A stretch of 48,232 nucleotides of DNA from DATGLW01 sp035293965 (GTDB lineage: Bacteria; Actinomycetota; Acidimicrobiia; Acidimicrobiales; RAAP-2): contig DATGLW010000074.1 of the NCBI GenBank assembly GCA_035293965.1, positions 1 through 48,232 on the forward strand. Direction: 5' to 3'. Shown one piece after another: positions 23,803 through 32,399 of this stretch (its first letter is position 1; each line of letters opens with the position of its first letter). Made by a program: the position numbers and the translations under genes. The notes below the pieces were generated by a model. It saw only the letters and a program-made list of their open reading frames with translations, searched no databases and was not told the origin of the DNA.

Positions 23803-24026
23803 GCGCCGCCGGCCCTTCGAGACGGGTGGAGGTGCTCGAGGGACCCGGGCGTGATCCGGCACACCTCGATGTAGCGCTCGACGTCGGCTTCCTTGAGCCG
23901 GATCACGCGCCCGAACTTGTACGCGACGAGATCGCCCTGGTCGATGAAGCGGTACAGGCTCCGAAGGGTGACCCCGAGGCGCGCCGCGGCCTCCTTGGTG
24001 CTCAGCCACCGGACGCGCTCGGTCAT
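23799..24026 (-). CDS. Small excisionase/MerR-type helix-turn-helix protein
   Basis: A 75-residue single-domain DNA-binding protein of the HTH_17/excisionase family. LSTKEAAARLGVTLRSLYRF is the helix-turn-helix and DLVAYKFGRVIRLKEADVER the wing. It has no sensor domain. ATG overlaps the rsmE stop and its own stop overlaps the HIT gene, each by 4 bp, so it is built into the housekeeping operon rather than a recent insertion. Target DNA and function are unknown; a chromosomal regulator or nucleoid role is possible, and an integrase partner is absent here. Confidence 0.85.
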   Translation of the reverse strand: MTERVRWLSTKEAAARLGVTLRSLYRFIDQGDLVAYKFGRVIRLKEADVERYIEVCRITPGSLEHLHPSRRAGGA

Positions 24027-24823
24027 GTTCCCGTCACCGTACCGGGGACCACCGTACCGGGGCGCACGGTCGGGTCGCGCAGCCCGGCACGCAGCCAGCC
24101 GAGCAGCACGCCTGCCGCCACCGCGGCGGTCTCGGACCGCAGCACGTTGTCCGCCAGCCCGACCCGGGGGAGCCCCATGGCCAGCTCCGCCGGGCTCCAG
24201 CCCCCCTCGGGCCCGACGGCCACGGTACGCAGGGCCGGCCAGGGCGACATGCCGCCGAGCTGGGCCAACGCCGGGGGCCCGCCCGACCGGACCTCGCCGG
24301 CCACCAGATCCGCCACGGTGGCGACCTCGGCCACCTCGGGCAGCCAGACCCGCCGGCATTGGGCGGCGGCCTCCTTGGCCACCCGCCGGAGCCGGGCCAC
24401 GGCATGGCGGGCCCGGTCCCCCTGCCAGCGGACCACGGAGCGGTCGGTCGCCAGCGGGACCATCCGGTCCACCCCGAGCTCGGTGAGCTTCTGGACCACC
24501 CACTCGTGGCGCTCGCCCTTGGCCGGTGCGAAGGCCACGGTCACCGCCGGTTCCGGCCGAGGCTCGGTGCACACCGGCCCGGCTGCTTCGAGCACCGGGT
24601 CCGCGCGGCCGCGGTCCCCGGCACCGGCACCGGCACTGCGAGCGCTCCCGCGGAACGAGCACAGGCGCCACCTTCCCTGCCCGTCGGCCGCCACCACCGG
24701 CTCGCCGGGGCGGAGGCGCAGGACCCGCCCGAGGTGATGGGAGTCGGGTGCCGACAGCTCGAGGCCGTCGAGGTCGGCCACGAACACCTGGGCGGCTGCA
24801 GCTGCCCGGGCAGCGACGGCCAT
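24023..24823 (-). CDS. rsmE: 16S rRNA (uracil(1498)-N(3))-methyltransferase RsmE
   Basis: A 266-residue SPOUT methyltransferase acting on 16S rRNA. Signatures: HHLGRVLRLRPGEPV (N-terminal PUA-like domain), FAPAKGERHEWVVQKLTELGVDRMVPL, KEAAAQCRR, AVGPEGGWSPAEL and LADNVLRSETAAVAA (SAM-binding knot). The middle contains a non-conserved insertion (about 55-85). ATG 24823 is assumed; GTG 24895, 5 bp after the dnaJ stop, would add 24 residues. Its stop overlaps the HTH gene by 4 bp. The order dnaJ-rsmE after hrcA is typical of actinobacteria. Confidence 0.92.
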   Translation of the reverse strand: MAVAARAAAAAQVFVADLDGLELSAPDSHHLGRVLRLRPGEPVVAADGQGRWRLCSFRGSARSAGAGAGDRGRADPVLEAAGPVCTEPRPEPAVTVAFAPAKGERHEWVVQKLTELGVDRMVPLATDRSVVRWQGDRARHAVARLRRVAKEAAAQCRRVWLPEVAEVATVADLVAGEVRSGGPPALAQLGGMSPWPALRTVAVGPEGGWSPAELAMGLPRVGLADNVLRSETAAVAAGVLLGWLRAGLRDPTVRPGTVVPGTVTGT

Positions 24824-24899
24824 GTCGGGCCCGCCAGCAGCCGCCGGCACCGCCACCGGGGCGCCGGGGTCGGCCCCGTCGCCGGCTCGGCCCACCGAC

Positions 24900-26039
24900 C
24901 TAGCTGAACGCCGAGCGCAGCCGCGAGAACACGCCCTCACCGCCCGCCGGCGGGGAGACGGGCTCGCCGCGCTCGGCGGCCAGCTGGCGCAGGAGCGCCT
25001 CCTGCCTGGCATCGAGGTCCCGAGGGGTGTCGACGACCAGGTGCACGAACAGGTCGCCCCGGCCCCGCCCACGCAGGTGCGGCACGCCGGCGCCCTTCAG
25101 CCTGACCACGTGGCCGCCCTGGGTGCCGGGCGCGACGGTCACCTGGCGCGGCTCTTCGAGCGTGGGCACGCTCACCTCGGTCCCGAGCGCCGCCTGGGCC
25201 ATGGAGATGTGCACGGTGGTATGGAGGTCGTCGCCGGCACGCTCGAAGCGCTCGTCGGGCGCCACCGAGAGGTGGACGAACAGCGACCCGTTGGGCCCGC
25301 CCCTCGGCCCTGCGGGTCCGCGTTCTGCCAGGCGGAGGGTGGAGCCGTCCTCGACCCCTGCGGGCACCTCTACGGCGAAGGTGCGGTCCTGCATGCGTCG
25401 TCTCTCGCCACGGCATGCCTCGCAAGGGTGCGGGATCGTCTCGCCGAGGCCCTGGCACCGGCTGCACGCGACCGCCGTGACGACCTGGCCGAGCAGTGAC
25501 TGGCGGATCCTTCGGATCTCTCCGGTGCCCTGGCAGTCCGGGCACTCGGCGATCCCCGTACCCGGCTCGGCGCCGCTGCCGCCGCACACGTCACAGACGA
25601 CCGGCAGCCGCACCGACAGTTCCTTCAGGGCCCCGAAGGCCGCCTCGGCGAAGGTCAGGCGCAGGCTCACCTCGGCGTCGGCACCCGGCACCGGACCACG
25701 GCGCCTGCCCCGCGCGCCCCCGCCCATGGAGCCGAAGAACGCCTCGAACAGGTCGCCGAGCCCGGTCTCGAAATTGAACGGGCCGCCCCCAGCTGGCTGC
25801 CCGAACACGCCCTCGGGCCCGTAGCGGTCGTAGCGAGCCCGGCGCTCTGGATCGCGCAGGACCTCGTAGGCCAGGCTCACCTCCTTGAACTTCGCCTCGG
25901 CCTCGGGATCGTCGGGCCGGGCGTCGGGGTGGAGCTCGCGGGCCTTCTTGCGGTAGGCGCGCTTGATCTCGTCGTCGGTCGCGTCCGGCGGCACGCCGAG
26001 CAGCCGGTAGAGGTCGTGCGTCTCAGCTGCTCCGGGCAT
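24900..26039 (-). CDS. dnaJ: Chaperone protein DnaJ
   Basis: A 379-residue type I Hsp40 that stimulates DnaK. The J domain (about 8-72) carries HPD at 37-39. A Gly/Phe-rich linker follows, then four zinc-finger repeats (CDVCGGSG, CPDCQGTG, CSRCQGLG, CEACRGER) and C-terminal substrate-binding domains. The last repeat deviates from CxxCxGxG at its end. ATG has AGGAG upstream and lies 12 bp after hrcA. Linkage to hrcA is that of the actinobacterial DnaJ2; no dnaK or grpE lies in the window. Confidence 0.95.
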   Translation of the reverse strand: MPGAAETHDLYRLLGVPPDATDDEIKRAYRKKARELHPDARPDDPEAEAKFKEVSLAYEVLRDPERRARYDRYGPEGVFGQPAGGGPFNFETGLGDLFEAFFGSMGGGARGRRRGPVPGADAEVSLRLTFAEAAFGALKELSVRLPVVCDVCGGSGAEPGTGIAECPDCQGTGEIRRIRQSLLGQVVTAVACSRCQGLGETIPHPCEACRGERRRMQDRTFAVEVPAGVEDGSTLRLAERGPAGPRGGPNGSLFVHLSVAPDERFERAGDDLHTTVHISMAQAALGTEVSVPTLEEPRQVTVAPGTQGGHVVRLKGAGVPHLRGRGRGDLFVHLVVDTPRDLDARQEALLRQLAAERGEPVSPPAGGEGVFSRLRSAFS

Positions 26040-26051
26040 GGTCCCCGCTCC

Positions 26052-27230
26052 TCACTCGTCGCCCCGGGCATTCTCGCCCGTCCGGGCAGGACGGCGCCGC
26101 CGGGGCAGGCCCTCACCCGCACGCAGGTGCCAGCCGGACCCCAACCCGAGGACGTCGCCGATCCGCTCGCCGAGGCGCTCCCCCACCACGTGGGCGGCGG
26201 CAAGGGCGCGGGGGTAGTCCATGCGGGTCGGGCCGAGAAGGCCGACGGCGCCCGCGTCGCGCCCGTCCACCGACACGGGCGCCACCACCACCGCGCACGA
26301 CGCCAGCGGCTCGTAGCCGTGCTCGGTGCCGATGGCGACCGACAGGCCGCGGTCGAGGACGTCGCGCAGCAGGCTCACCACGACCAGCTGCTGTTCGAGG
26401 ATGGCCAGCACCGAGCGGACCGTCTCCACCGCGTCGAAGGCGGAGGCCAGGCGCGAGGGCCCGCCCACGAACACCTGCTCGGGCTCCCCACGGCGCTCGA
26501 GCTCGGCCAACGCGACGCGCGTGCGCGCCAAGAGGTCGTCGAGTGCCCGCTCGCCGGTCGGCTCGAACGGCGGCCGCTCCCCGAGCGGGCGGCCCACGAG
26601 GTGGGCCTGCAGCCGGGCCGAGGCGGCCGCCAGCAGCTCGGAGGAGGCCTCCTCGTCGAGCTCCACGAAGCGCTTCTCCACCGCCCCGTCGGAGAGCACG
26701 ACCACGACCAGGGCCGTGCGCGGGCCGATGCCCACCAGCTGCACCGAGCGGACGGTCGCCGCATCGTGAGAGGGGCCCACGACCACGGCCGCGTACGAGG
26801 TGACCTCCGAGAGGAGGCGGCTGGTCCGCTCGAGGGTCTCTTCGAGCTCGCCATGGACCTGGTCGAAGAACCGCTGCACCATGTGGCGCTGGGCCGGCCC
26901 GAGGACACCTGGCGTCGCCAGGTGGTCGACGAAGAAGCGGTACCCCTTGTCGGTCGGGATGCGCCCGGCGCTCGTGTGGGGCTGCACCAGGTAACCCTCG
27001 TGCTCGAGTGCCGCCATCTCGCTGCGCACGGTGGCCGACGACACGTCGACCCCGGGCGCCTGCGCCACGTGGTGGGAGCCGACCGGCTGTGCGGTGCCGA
27101 TGTACTCGGTCACCACGGCTTCCAGGATGGCGGCCTTGCGCGCGTCGAGGGCGGGAGCCGTGTCCTCCCCTGCAGCCCCGCCCGGGTGCGACACCTTCCT
27201 CGAAGCCGTGCGCTCGCCTGCTCGTGCCAT
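26052..27230 (-). CDS. hrcA: Heat-inducible transcription repressor HrcA
   Basis: A 392-residue winged-helix repressor of heat-shock genes. The DNA-binding domain is near residues 25-100 (LDARKAAILEAVVTEYIGTAQPVGS, then SSATVRSEMAALEHEGYL), followed by HTSAGRIPTDKGYRFFVD and the GAF-like dimerisation region. HrcA binds CIRCE, and a perfect CIRCE-type palindrome lies 52 bp upstream, so it represses its own operon with dnaJ. The basic N-terminal ~25 residues and C-terminal Arg-rich tail are extensions. Confidence 0.95.
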   Translation of the reverse strand: MARAGERTASRKVSHPGGAAGEDTAPALDARKAAILEAVVTEYIGTAQPVGSHHVAQAPGVDVSSATVRSEMAALEHEGYLVQPHTSAGRIPTDKGYRFFVDHLATPGVLGPAQRHMVQRFFDQVHGELEETLERTSRLLSEVTSYAAVVVGPSHDAATVRSVQLVGIGPRTALVVVVLSDGAVEKRFVELDEEASSELLAAASARLQAHLVGRPLGERPPFEPTGERALDDLLARTRVALAELERRGEPEQVFVGGPSRLASAFDAVETVRSVLAILEQQLVVVSLLRDVLDRGLSVAIGTEHGYEPLASCAVVVAPVSVDGRDAGAVGLLGPTRMDYPRALAAAHVVGERLGERIGDVLGLGSGWHLRAGEGLPRRRRPARTGENARGDE

Positions 27231-27281
27231 GGGTACTTTGCCAGGCGACCGGCGCCGGCCTGTCCGGTGCCGGTCGTCGCT

Positions 27282-27310
27282 ACTGGCACTCGATTCTACA
27301 GAGTGCCAGT
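27282..27310. promoter_or_regulatory. CIRCE operator upstream of hrcA-dnaJ
   Basis: Perfect inverted repeat with 10-bp arms ACTGGCACTC and GAGTGCCAGT separated by 9 bp (27292-27300). This matches the CIRCE core GCACTC-N9-GAGTGC with the standard 9-bp spacer. On the minus strand the spacer contains TAGAAT (27293-27298), a TANNNT -10 hexamer, so HrcA bound here would cover the promoter. Confidence 0.93.
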
Positions 27311-27337
27311 CGGCGGGGGGCCATCCCGACACCGAGG

Positions 27338-29149
27338 TCACTCGCCGAGCCGCAGGGCGGAGATGAAGGCTTCCTGGGGCACCTCCACCCTGCCGATGTT
27401 CTTCATGCGCTTCTTGCCCTCCTTCTGGCGTTCGAGGAGCTTGCGCTTGCGGGTGATGTCACCCCCATAGCACTTGGCGAGGACGTCCTTTCGCTTGGCC
27501 TTGACCGTCTCGCGTGCCACGATCCGGCCACCGATCGCTGCCTGGATGGGCACGTCGAAGAGCTGGCGGGGGATGAGCTCGCGCAGCTTCTCGGTCATCC
27601 GCCGCCCGTAGTGCTCGGCCTGGCTGCGGTGGACGATGGTGGAGAAGGCGTCGACCGGCACGTGGTTGATGAGCAGGTCGACACGCACCAGGTTGGCGGT
27701 GTCGTAGCCGGCCGGCTCGTAGTCGAGGCTGGCGTAACCCTTGGTCCGGCTTTTCAACTGGTCGAAGAAGTCCACCACCACCTCGGCGAGGGGGATCCGG
27801 TAGACGAGCTCGACCCGCTCGGGGGAGAGGTACTCGAGGCGTACCATTTCACCGCGGCGCGCCTGGCAGAGGTCCATGACCGTGCCGGTGAACTCGGCCG
27901 GCGTGAGGATGGTGGCCGTCAGCATCGGCTCGTCGACGTGGTCGACCCGGCTCGCGTCGGGGAGGTCGGTCGGGTTGGCCACCTCGACCTCCTGGCCGTC
28001 GGTCAGGTAGGCGCGGTAGGCGACCGAGGGCGCGGTGGCGATGAGCGAGAGGTCGAACTCCCGCTCGAGCCGCTCGCGGACGATCTCCATGTGGAGCAGC
28101 CCGAGGAAGCCGCACCGGAAGCCGAACCCGAGCGCCTTGGACGACTCGGGCTCGAAGGTGAAGCTCGCGTCGTTCAGCTTGAGCTTCTCGAGGGCCTCGC
28201 GCAGCTCGGGGAGCTCGTCGCCCTCGACGGGGTACAGGCCGCAGAAGACCATGGGCTTCGGGTCGCGGTACCCGGCGAGGGGCACCGTGGCCCCCCCGGT
28301 GGCGTCGGTGACCGTCTCTCCCGAGCGGGCGCCCCCGACGTCCTTGATCCCCGCGATCAGGTACCCGACCTCCCCCGGGCCGAGCGAGGCCACGGTCACC
28401 GCCTCGGGGGTGCGGACGCCGATCTCTTCGACCTCGTGGACGGTCCCCGCCTGCATGAGCCGCACCCGAGCCCGGGCGCCCAGGGTGCCGTCGACGACGC
28501 GCACCGAGCTCACCACGCCGCGGTACTGGTCGTAGGAGGAGTCGAAGATGAGCGCCCGCAGCGGGGCACCGGCGTCTCCCCGAGGTGGCGGGATGCGGGC
28601 GATGACCGCGTCGAGCAGGTCCTCGACGCCGGCCCCGGTCTTTGCCGAGATGCGCAGGATGCCCTCGGCCGGCAGGCCGAGCACCCGCTCGATCTCCGCC
28701 GCGCAGCGCTCGGGGTCGGCGGCCGGCAGGTCGATCTTGTTGAGTGCGGCCACGATCTCGAGGTCGTGCTCCAGTGCCTGGTAGCAATTCGCCAGCGTCT
28801 GGGCCTGGATCCCCTGGGACGCGTCGACGAGCAGGACGGCGCCTTCGCAGGCGGCCAATGACCGGCTCACCTCGTAGCCGAAGTCGACGTGGCCGGGGGT
28901 GTCGATGAGATGGAGCACGTGGCCGCGGTAGGCGACCCGGACGTTCTGGGCCTTGATGGTGATCCCCCGCTCGCGCTCGATGTCCATCGAGTCGAGGTAC
29001 TGCTCGCGCATGAGGCGCGGCTCGACCGCGCCGGTCAGCTCGAGGATCCGGTCCGACAGGGTCGACTTGCCGTGATCGACGTGGCTGATGATGGAGAAGT
29101 TCCGGATGCGGTCGGCCGTGACCGGTCCGGCGGCGGGTTCGGCGCGCAC
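27338..29149 (-). CDS. lepA: Elongation factor 4 (LepA)
   Basis: A 603-residue translational GTPase that back-translocates or remodels stalled ribosomes. G motifs: SHVDHGKST (22-30), DTPGHVDF, NKIDLP and SAKTG. The LepA-specific C-terminal domain ends with KCYGGDITRKRKLLERQKEGKKRMK. GTG 29149 is chosen; a longer N-terminus upstream is Arg-rich and not conserved. A TACCAT box lies 9 nt upstream on the minus strand (29159-29164), close to the leaderless pattern. Divergent from rpsT. Confidence 0.96.
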   Translation of the reverse strand: MRAEPAAGPVTADRIRNFSIISHVDHGKSTLSDRILELTGAVEPRLMREQYLDSMDIERERGITIKAQNVRVAYRGHVLHLIDTPGHVDFGYEVSRSLAACEGAVLLVDASQGIQAQTLANCYQALEHDLEIVAALNKIDLPAADPERCAAEIERVLGLPAEGILRISAKTGAGVEDLLDAVIARIPPPRGDAGAPLRALIFDSSYDQYRGVVSSVRVVDGTLGARARVRLMQAGTVHEVEEIGVRTPEAVTVASLGPGEVGYLIAGIKDVGGARSGETVTDATGGATVPLAGYRDPKPMVFCGLYPVEGDELPELREALEKLKLNDASFTFEPESSKALGFGFRCGFLGLLHMEIVRERLEREFDLSLIATAPSVAYRAYLTDGQEVEVANPTDLPDASRVDHVDEPMLTATILTPAEFTGTVMDLCQARRGEMVRLEYLSPERVELVYRIPLAEVVVDFFDQLKSRTKGYASLDYEPAGYDTANLVRVDLLINHVPVDAFSTIVHRSQAEHYGRRMTEKLRELIPRQLFDVPIQAAIGGRIVARETVKAKRKDVLAKCYGGDITRKRKLLERQKEGKKRMKNIGRVEVPQEAFISALRLGE

Positions 29150-29181
29150 GGTGCGACGATGGTACCGGCCCCGAGAGCTGC

Positions 29182-29187
29182 TACGAT
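29182..29187 (+). promoter_or_regulatory. Putative -10 box (TACGAT) for rpsT
   Basis: TACGAT fits TANNNT and would start transcription near 29194, leaving a leader of about 87 nt before GTG 29281. A leader of this length could hold an S20 autoregulatory structure, as known in other bacteria, but none is shown here. Confidence 0.4.
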
Positions 29188-29280
29188 CGCCTTCCTTCCG
29201 GGCCGGCAGGCCGGTGCGGCGCCGGCCGGCCGATCCTCGCCCCGGCAGCACCCGCCTGGGCACACGACCGAGGGGACGAC

Positions 29281-29562
29281 GTGGCCAACATCCGCAGCCA
29301 GATCAAGCGCAACCGCCAGAACGAGAAGCGGCGCCTGCGCAACAAGGCCGTGCGGTCCGAGCTGCGGACCAGGTCGAAGCGGGCTGCCGAGGCTGCCGAG
29401 GCTGGCAACGAGGCCACCGCGGAGCTGCTCCGACTGGCGGTCAAGCGGATCGACAAGGCAGCCGCCAAGGGCGTCATCCACAAGAACCAGGCCGCCAACC
29501 GCAAGTCGCGCCTCATGCGCCGGGTGGCGGCGCTGGTGGGGTCCGCGGCCGACGGGGGCTGA
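29281..29562 (+). CDS. rpsT: 30S ribosomal protein S20
   Basis: A 93-residue basic protein with the S20 signature at the N-terminus (NIRSQIKRNRQNEKRRLRNK) and a central KGVIHKNQAANRKSRLMRR. It binds 16S rRNA early in 30S assembly. GTG start with GAGGGG about 6 nt upstream. It is a single gene between divergent lepA and convergent holA; S20 genes often start with a non-ATG codon linked to autoregulation. Confidence 0.97.
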   Translation: MANIRSQIKRNRQNEKRRLRNKAVRSELRTRSKRAAEAAEAGNEATAELLRLAVKRIDKAAAKGVIHKNQAANRKSRLMRRVAALVGSAADGG

Positions 29563-29586
29563 ACGAGCCTGCCGGCGCCCACCAGC

Positions 29587-29607
29587 CGCGGGACGCGGGC
29601 TCCCGCG
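29587..29607. terminator. Hairpin between convergent rpsT and holA
   Basis: Inverted repeat CGCGGGA / TCCCGCG with a 7-nt loop, located between the rpsT and holA stop codons. It has no clear U-tract. It could serve as a terminator in both directions; this is inferred from position. Confidence 0.4.
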
Positions 29608-29608
29608 T

Positions 29609-30658
29609 TCACGGCCGACCGGCGGGCGAGGGCATCGAGCGCCGGCTGCGTGCCGCGGCCCTCGGCGCGAGGCGGCTGAGCCTGGCCACGAGGATCTCGA
29701 GCACCACCTCGGGCGGCAGCCCGCTCCGGCCTTTCACGTCGAGGTCGGCGGCGGCGAGGAGCCCCATGGCCTGGGCGATGCGATCGGTGCCCAGCCGTTG
29801 GCACTGCGACAATGCCTTGGAGGCGACGAAGGGGCTCCGCACGCCCAGCAGGCGGGCCGCGTCCTCGCCCGAACGGGCGTTGGCGCCATCCAGCCGCAGC
29901 ATGTTGGAGAAGTGCCGGTGGAGGACCGCCAGCACCTCGGGCACGGCGCGGCCGCCCGGCCCGAGCAGCCGGTGCAGGGCCGCGAGGGCGTCGGCCGTCG
30001 CCCCGGCGTCCACTGCGTCGGTGAGGGCCCACGGCGGGACGGAACCGGCCTCGCCCAGGTAGGGCTCGAGCTCCTCGGGTCCCACGTGGGCGCCACGCCC
30101 GTACGCTGCGGCCAGGGTCTGGAGGATGCCGGCCAGGCGCCCGAGGTCGTCGCCGAGGTGGTCGCCCAGCTGCCGCGCCGCCTGGGGGCTGAGACGGACC
30201 GGGGCGTCGCGCACGTGCTCGGTCAGCCACCCCTGGCGCTCCCGACCGGTGCCGACCGCCGTGTCGACCACCTCACCTGCCGCGCCGACCGCCCTCACGA
30301 GCGCCGGGGGCACGGTGCCACCCCCTGCCACCAGCACGAGCACCGTGGTGGGGAGCGGCTCCTGCAGGTACGCCACGAGACGGGTGGCGTCGTCGGCAGT
30401 GAGCCGCCCCGCGTCGCGCACGACCACCACCCGTCTGTCGCCGAGGAAGGGCGGCGTGGTGCAGGCGTCGACCACCGCACCGACGTCGAGGTCGTCGCCA
30501 GGGGGGTTGCCGTGCTCCTCGACGACGAGCGCCGGGTCGCGCCCCGCGACCAACCGTGCGACGAGCGCCCGCGCCGCCTGCGCGACCAGGGCGGGGTCGT
30601 CACCCCGGACGAGGTAGGCGGGCGCGCCGCGCGCCGCCGCCGGGCGCTGCCCGCTCAT
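29609..30658 (-). CDS. holA: DNA polymerase III subunit delta
   Basis: A 349-residue clamp-loader delta subunit that opens the beta clamp. The start of the fold is AYLVRGDDPALVAQAARALV. LGDRRVVVVRDAGRL, VLVLVAGGGTVPPALVRAV and the collar-domain signature VLAVLHRHFSNMLRLDGA are visible. ATG overlaps the folP-like stop by 4 bp. A longer upstream reading is Arg/Cys-rich and rejected. The order holA-rpsT-lepA is common in bacteria, here with holA convergent to rpsT. Confidence 0.9.
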   Translation of the reverse strand: MSGQRPAAARGAPAYLVRGDDPALVAQAARALVARLVAGRDPALVVEEHGNPPGDDLDVGAVVDACTTPPFLGDRRVVVVRDAGRLTADDATRLVAYLQEPLPTTVLVLVAGGGTVPPALVRAVGAAGEVVDTAVGTGRERQGWLTEHVRDAPVRLSPQAARQLGDHLGDDLGRLAGILQTLAAAYGRGAHVGPEELEPYLGEAGSVPPWALTDAVDAGATADALAALHRLLGPGGRAVPEVLAVLHRHFSNMLRLDGANARSGEDAARLLGVRSPFVASKALSQCQRLGTDRIAQAMGLLAAADLDVKGRSGLPPEVVLEILVARLSRLAPRAAARSRRSMPSPAGRP

Positions 30659-31539
30659 GGTCCGCCTGCAGCTCGCGCCTCGCCGACCGCAGCCAGCGCG
30701 TCGCGCACCGCGCACGTGCCGGCCACGTCGTGCACACGCACGATCCGGCAGCCCCGGGTGATCCCGAGCGCCGCCGCCGCCAGGGATGCCTCACGGCGCT
30801 CGGAGAGCTCGAGGCCCAGCACCACGCCGAGGAACGTCTTGTTGGAGGCGGACAGCAAGAGCGGGTACCCCAAGGCGGCAAGCCGGTCCGACGCGCGCAG
30901 CAGGCAGAGCGACTGCTCGGCGGTCTTGCCGAGGTCGAGACCGGCGTCGAGCACGATCCGGGCCGCGGGGATGCCAGCCTCCCGGGCCCGACGGGCCCGA
31001 TCGAGGAGGAACTCGCGGACGGTGGCGACCACGTCGTCGTAGTGGGGGTCGGGATCGCGCACGCGCGGCGCCAGGCGGATGTGGGTGGCCACGACTGCCG
31101 CGCCGGCCTCGGCTGCGGCGGGGAGGTACCCGGGGTCGGCGAACCCGCTGATGTCGTTGCCCATGACGGCCCCGGCCGCGAATCCCTCTGCCGCCACCGT
31201 GGCCCGCCAGGTGTCGACCGAGACCGGCACGTCGAAGCGCGCGGCCAGGGCGGCCACGACCGGCACCACCCGGTCGAGCTCCTCCGCCTCGCCGACCTCG
31301 GGGCCGGGACCGGCCTTCACCCCGCCGACGTCGAGGATGTCCGCCCCCTCTGCCACCAGCTGCTCGGCCCGGCTCAGGCACGCGTCGAGCTCGAAGGTGG
31401 CACCGCGGTCGAAGAACGAGTCGGGCGTGCGGTTGATGATGCCCATGACGAGCGCACGGTGGGTGAGGTCGTAGGTGCGGCTACCGAGCTCGAGGCGCCG
31501 GCCGGTGCCGGCAGCGGCGCCGACGCCCTCAGGCGGCAC
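30655..31539 (-). CDS. Dihydropteroate synthase homologue, FolP2-like
   Basis: A 294-residue TIM-barrel protein of the DHPS family. The pterin-loop signature reads GIINRTPDSFFDRGATF (33-49) where classical DHPS has GILNVTPDSFSDGG; the Arg and the DRG ending resemble actinobacterial FolP2. GADILDVGGVKAGPG, VPVSVDTW, NDISGF, VLDAGLDLGKT and SASNKTFLG follow the family order. GTG 31539 lies 7 bp after the thioredoxin gene stop, and its stop overlaps holA. Mycobacterial FolP2 is reported to lack DHPS activity, so folate synthesis is not assured. Confidence 0.85.
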   Translation of the reverse strand: MPPEGVGAAAGTGRRLELGSRTYDLTHRALVMGIINRTPDSFFDRGATFELDACLSRAEQLVAEGADILDVGGVKAGPGPEVGEAEELDRVVPVVAALAARFDVPVSVDTWRATVAAEGFAAGAVMGNDISGFADPGYLPAAAEAGAAVVATHIRLAPRVRDPDPHYDDVVATVREFLLDRARRAREAGIPAARIVLDAGLDLGKTAEQSLCLLRASDRLAALGYPLLLSASNKTFLGVVLGLELSERREASLAAAALGITRGCRIVRVHDVAGTCAVRDALAAVGEARAAGGP

Positions 31540-31546
31540 GGCGCCG

Positions 31547-32251
31547 TCAGAAGAGGCGGGCGGCGAGCGCCCGGCGGTAGGTCGTCGTCCTCGGGTCGTC
31601 GGGCCCCAACGTTTCGAGGACGTCGAGGAACTCCTGCCTCGCGTCGTCGTCGTCGCGCACCCGCTCGAGCAACGCGTCGAGGAGGGCCGAGGGATCACCC
31701 GACGCGTCGACGTGGCGCCCGGCGAGCCGTGCCTCGGCCGCCAGCGCACGGACCTCCGCCGTTTCGGGGACGCGGGCGAGCACCTCCAGCGCGCCCTCGA
31801 CATCGCCCCGGTCGAGCAGGAGCCGGGCCAGCCCGAGCACGGCCCCCACGTGGTCGGGATCGAGCTCGAGGGCCTGCCGGAGCGATGCCTCGTCGCCAGC
31901 TGCCGCCAACCGGTCCGCGGCACTCGGCTCGGGGGCGAGGCGGGCCACGAACTCGGTCACCCGGGCTTCGGGGAGCGCCCCGATGAACCCGTCGACCACC
32001 TTGCCGTCCTTCAGGGCGTAGACGGCGGGGATCGATTGGACCTGGAACGAGGCGGCCACCCTCGGGTTCTCGTCGACGTTGACCTTGGCCAGCTCGACCT
32101 TGCCGCCCGTCGCCTCGACCGCACGCTCGATGATGGGCCCGAGCACCCGACACGGACCGCACCACGGGGCCCAGAGGTCGACCACCACGGGGACCTGCCG
32201 AGACCGCTCGACCACGAGCTCTTCGAACGTGGCATCGGTGACGTCGACCAT
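31547..32251 (-). CDS. Thioredoxin-TPR fusion protein (CnoX/YbbN-like)
   Basis: A 234-residue protein. The N-terminal thioredoxin domain (about 1-108) has an intact WCGPC (30-34), and the C-terminal tetratricopeptide-like region (about 110-230) is rich in Leu/Ala helices. In CnoX-type proteins the TPR part binds chaperones, but Escherichia coli YbbN has SXXC, whereas here the redox motif is complete, so disulfide reductase activity is likely. ATG 32251 has TAGCCT 7 nt upstream, the leaderless pattern. Confidence 0.9.
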   Translation of the reverse strand: MVDVTDATFEELVVERSRQVPVVVDLWAPWCGPCRVLGPIIERAVEATGGKVELAKVNVDENPRVAASFQVQSIPAVYALKDGKVVDGFIGALPEARVTEFVARLAPEPSAADRLAAAGDEASLRQALELDPDHVGAVLGLARLLLDRGDVEGALEVLARVPETAEVRALAAEARLAGRHVDASGDPSALLDALLERVRDDDDARQEFLDVLETLGPDDPRTTTYRRALAARLF

Positions 32252-32258
32252 GGACGGC

Positions 32259-32264
32259 AGGCTA
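32259..32264 (-). promoter_or_regulatory. -10 box (TAGCCT) of the leaderless thioredoxin-folP-holA mRNA
   Basis: TAGCCT on the minus strand ends exactly 7 nt before ATG 32251. No ribosome-binding site is present. The divergent phosphotransferase has its own TANNNT box about 136 bp away. Confidence 0.5.
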
Positions 32265-32399
32265 TCGCCACCCCGAGACCAGCCGTTCCGCCGGGTCCGC
32301 GCACAGCGGCGACCGTCCTGGCCGTCGAGTGAGGTCTCTGGGGTGGTGGCCGGGCCCGTGCGCGCCCGGGCGACCGGGTGGGTCGCCGTCGCCAGGCGG

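Noticed and set aside
30655..31539. Acquired sulfonamide-resistance gene
   Set aside because: The sequence is a FolP2-like chromosomal homologue in a housekeeping operon, with no mobile element beside it.
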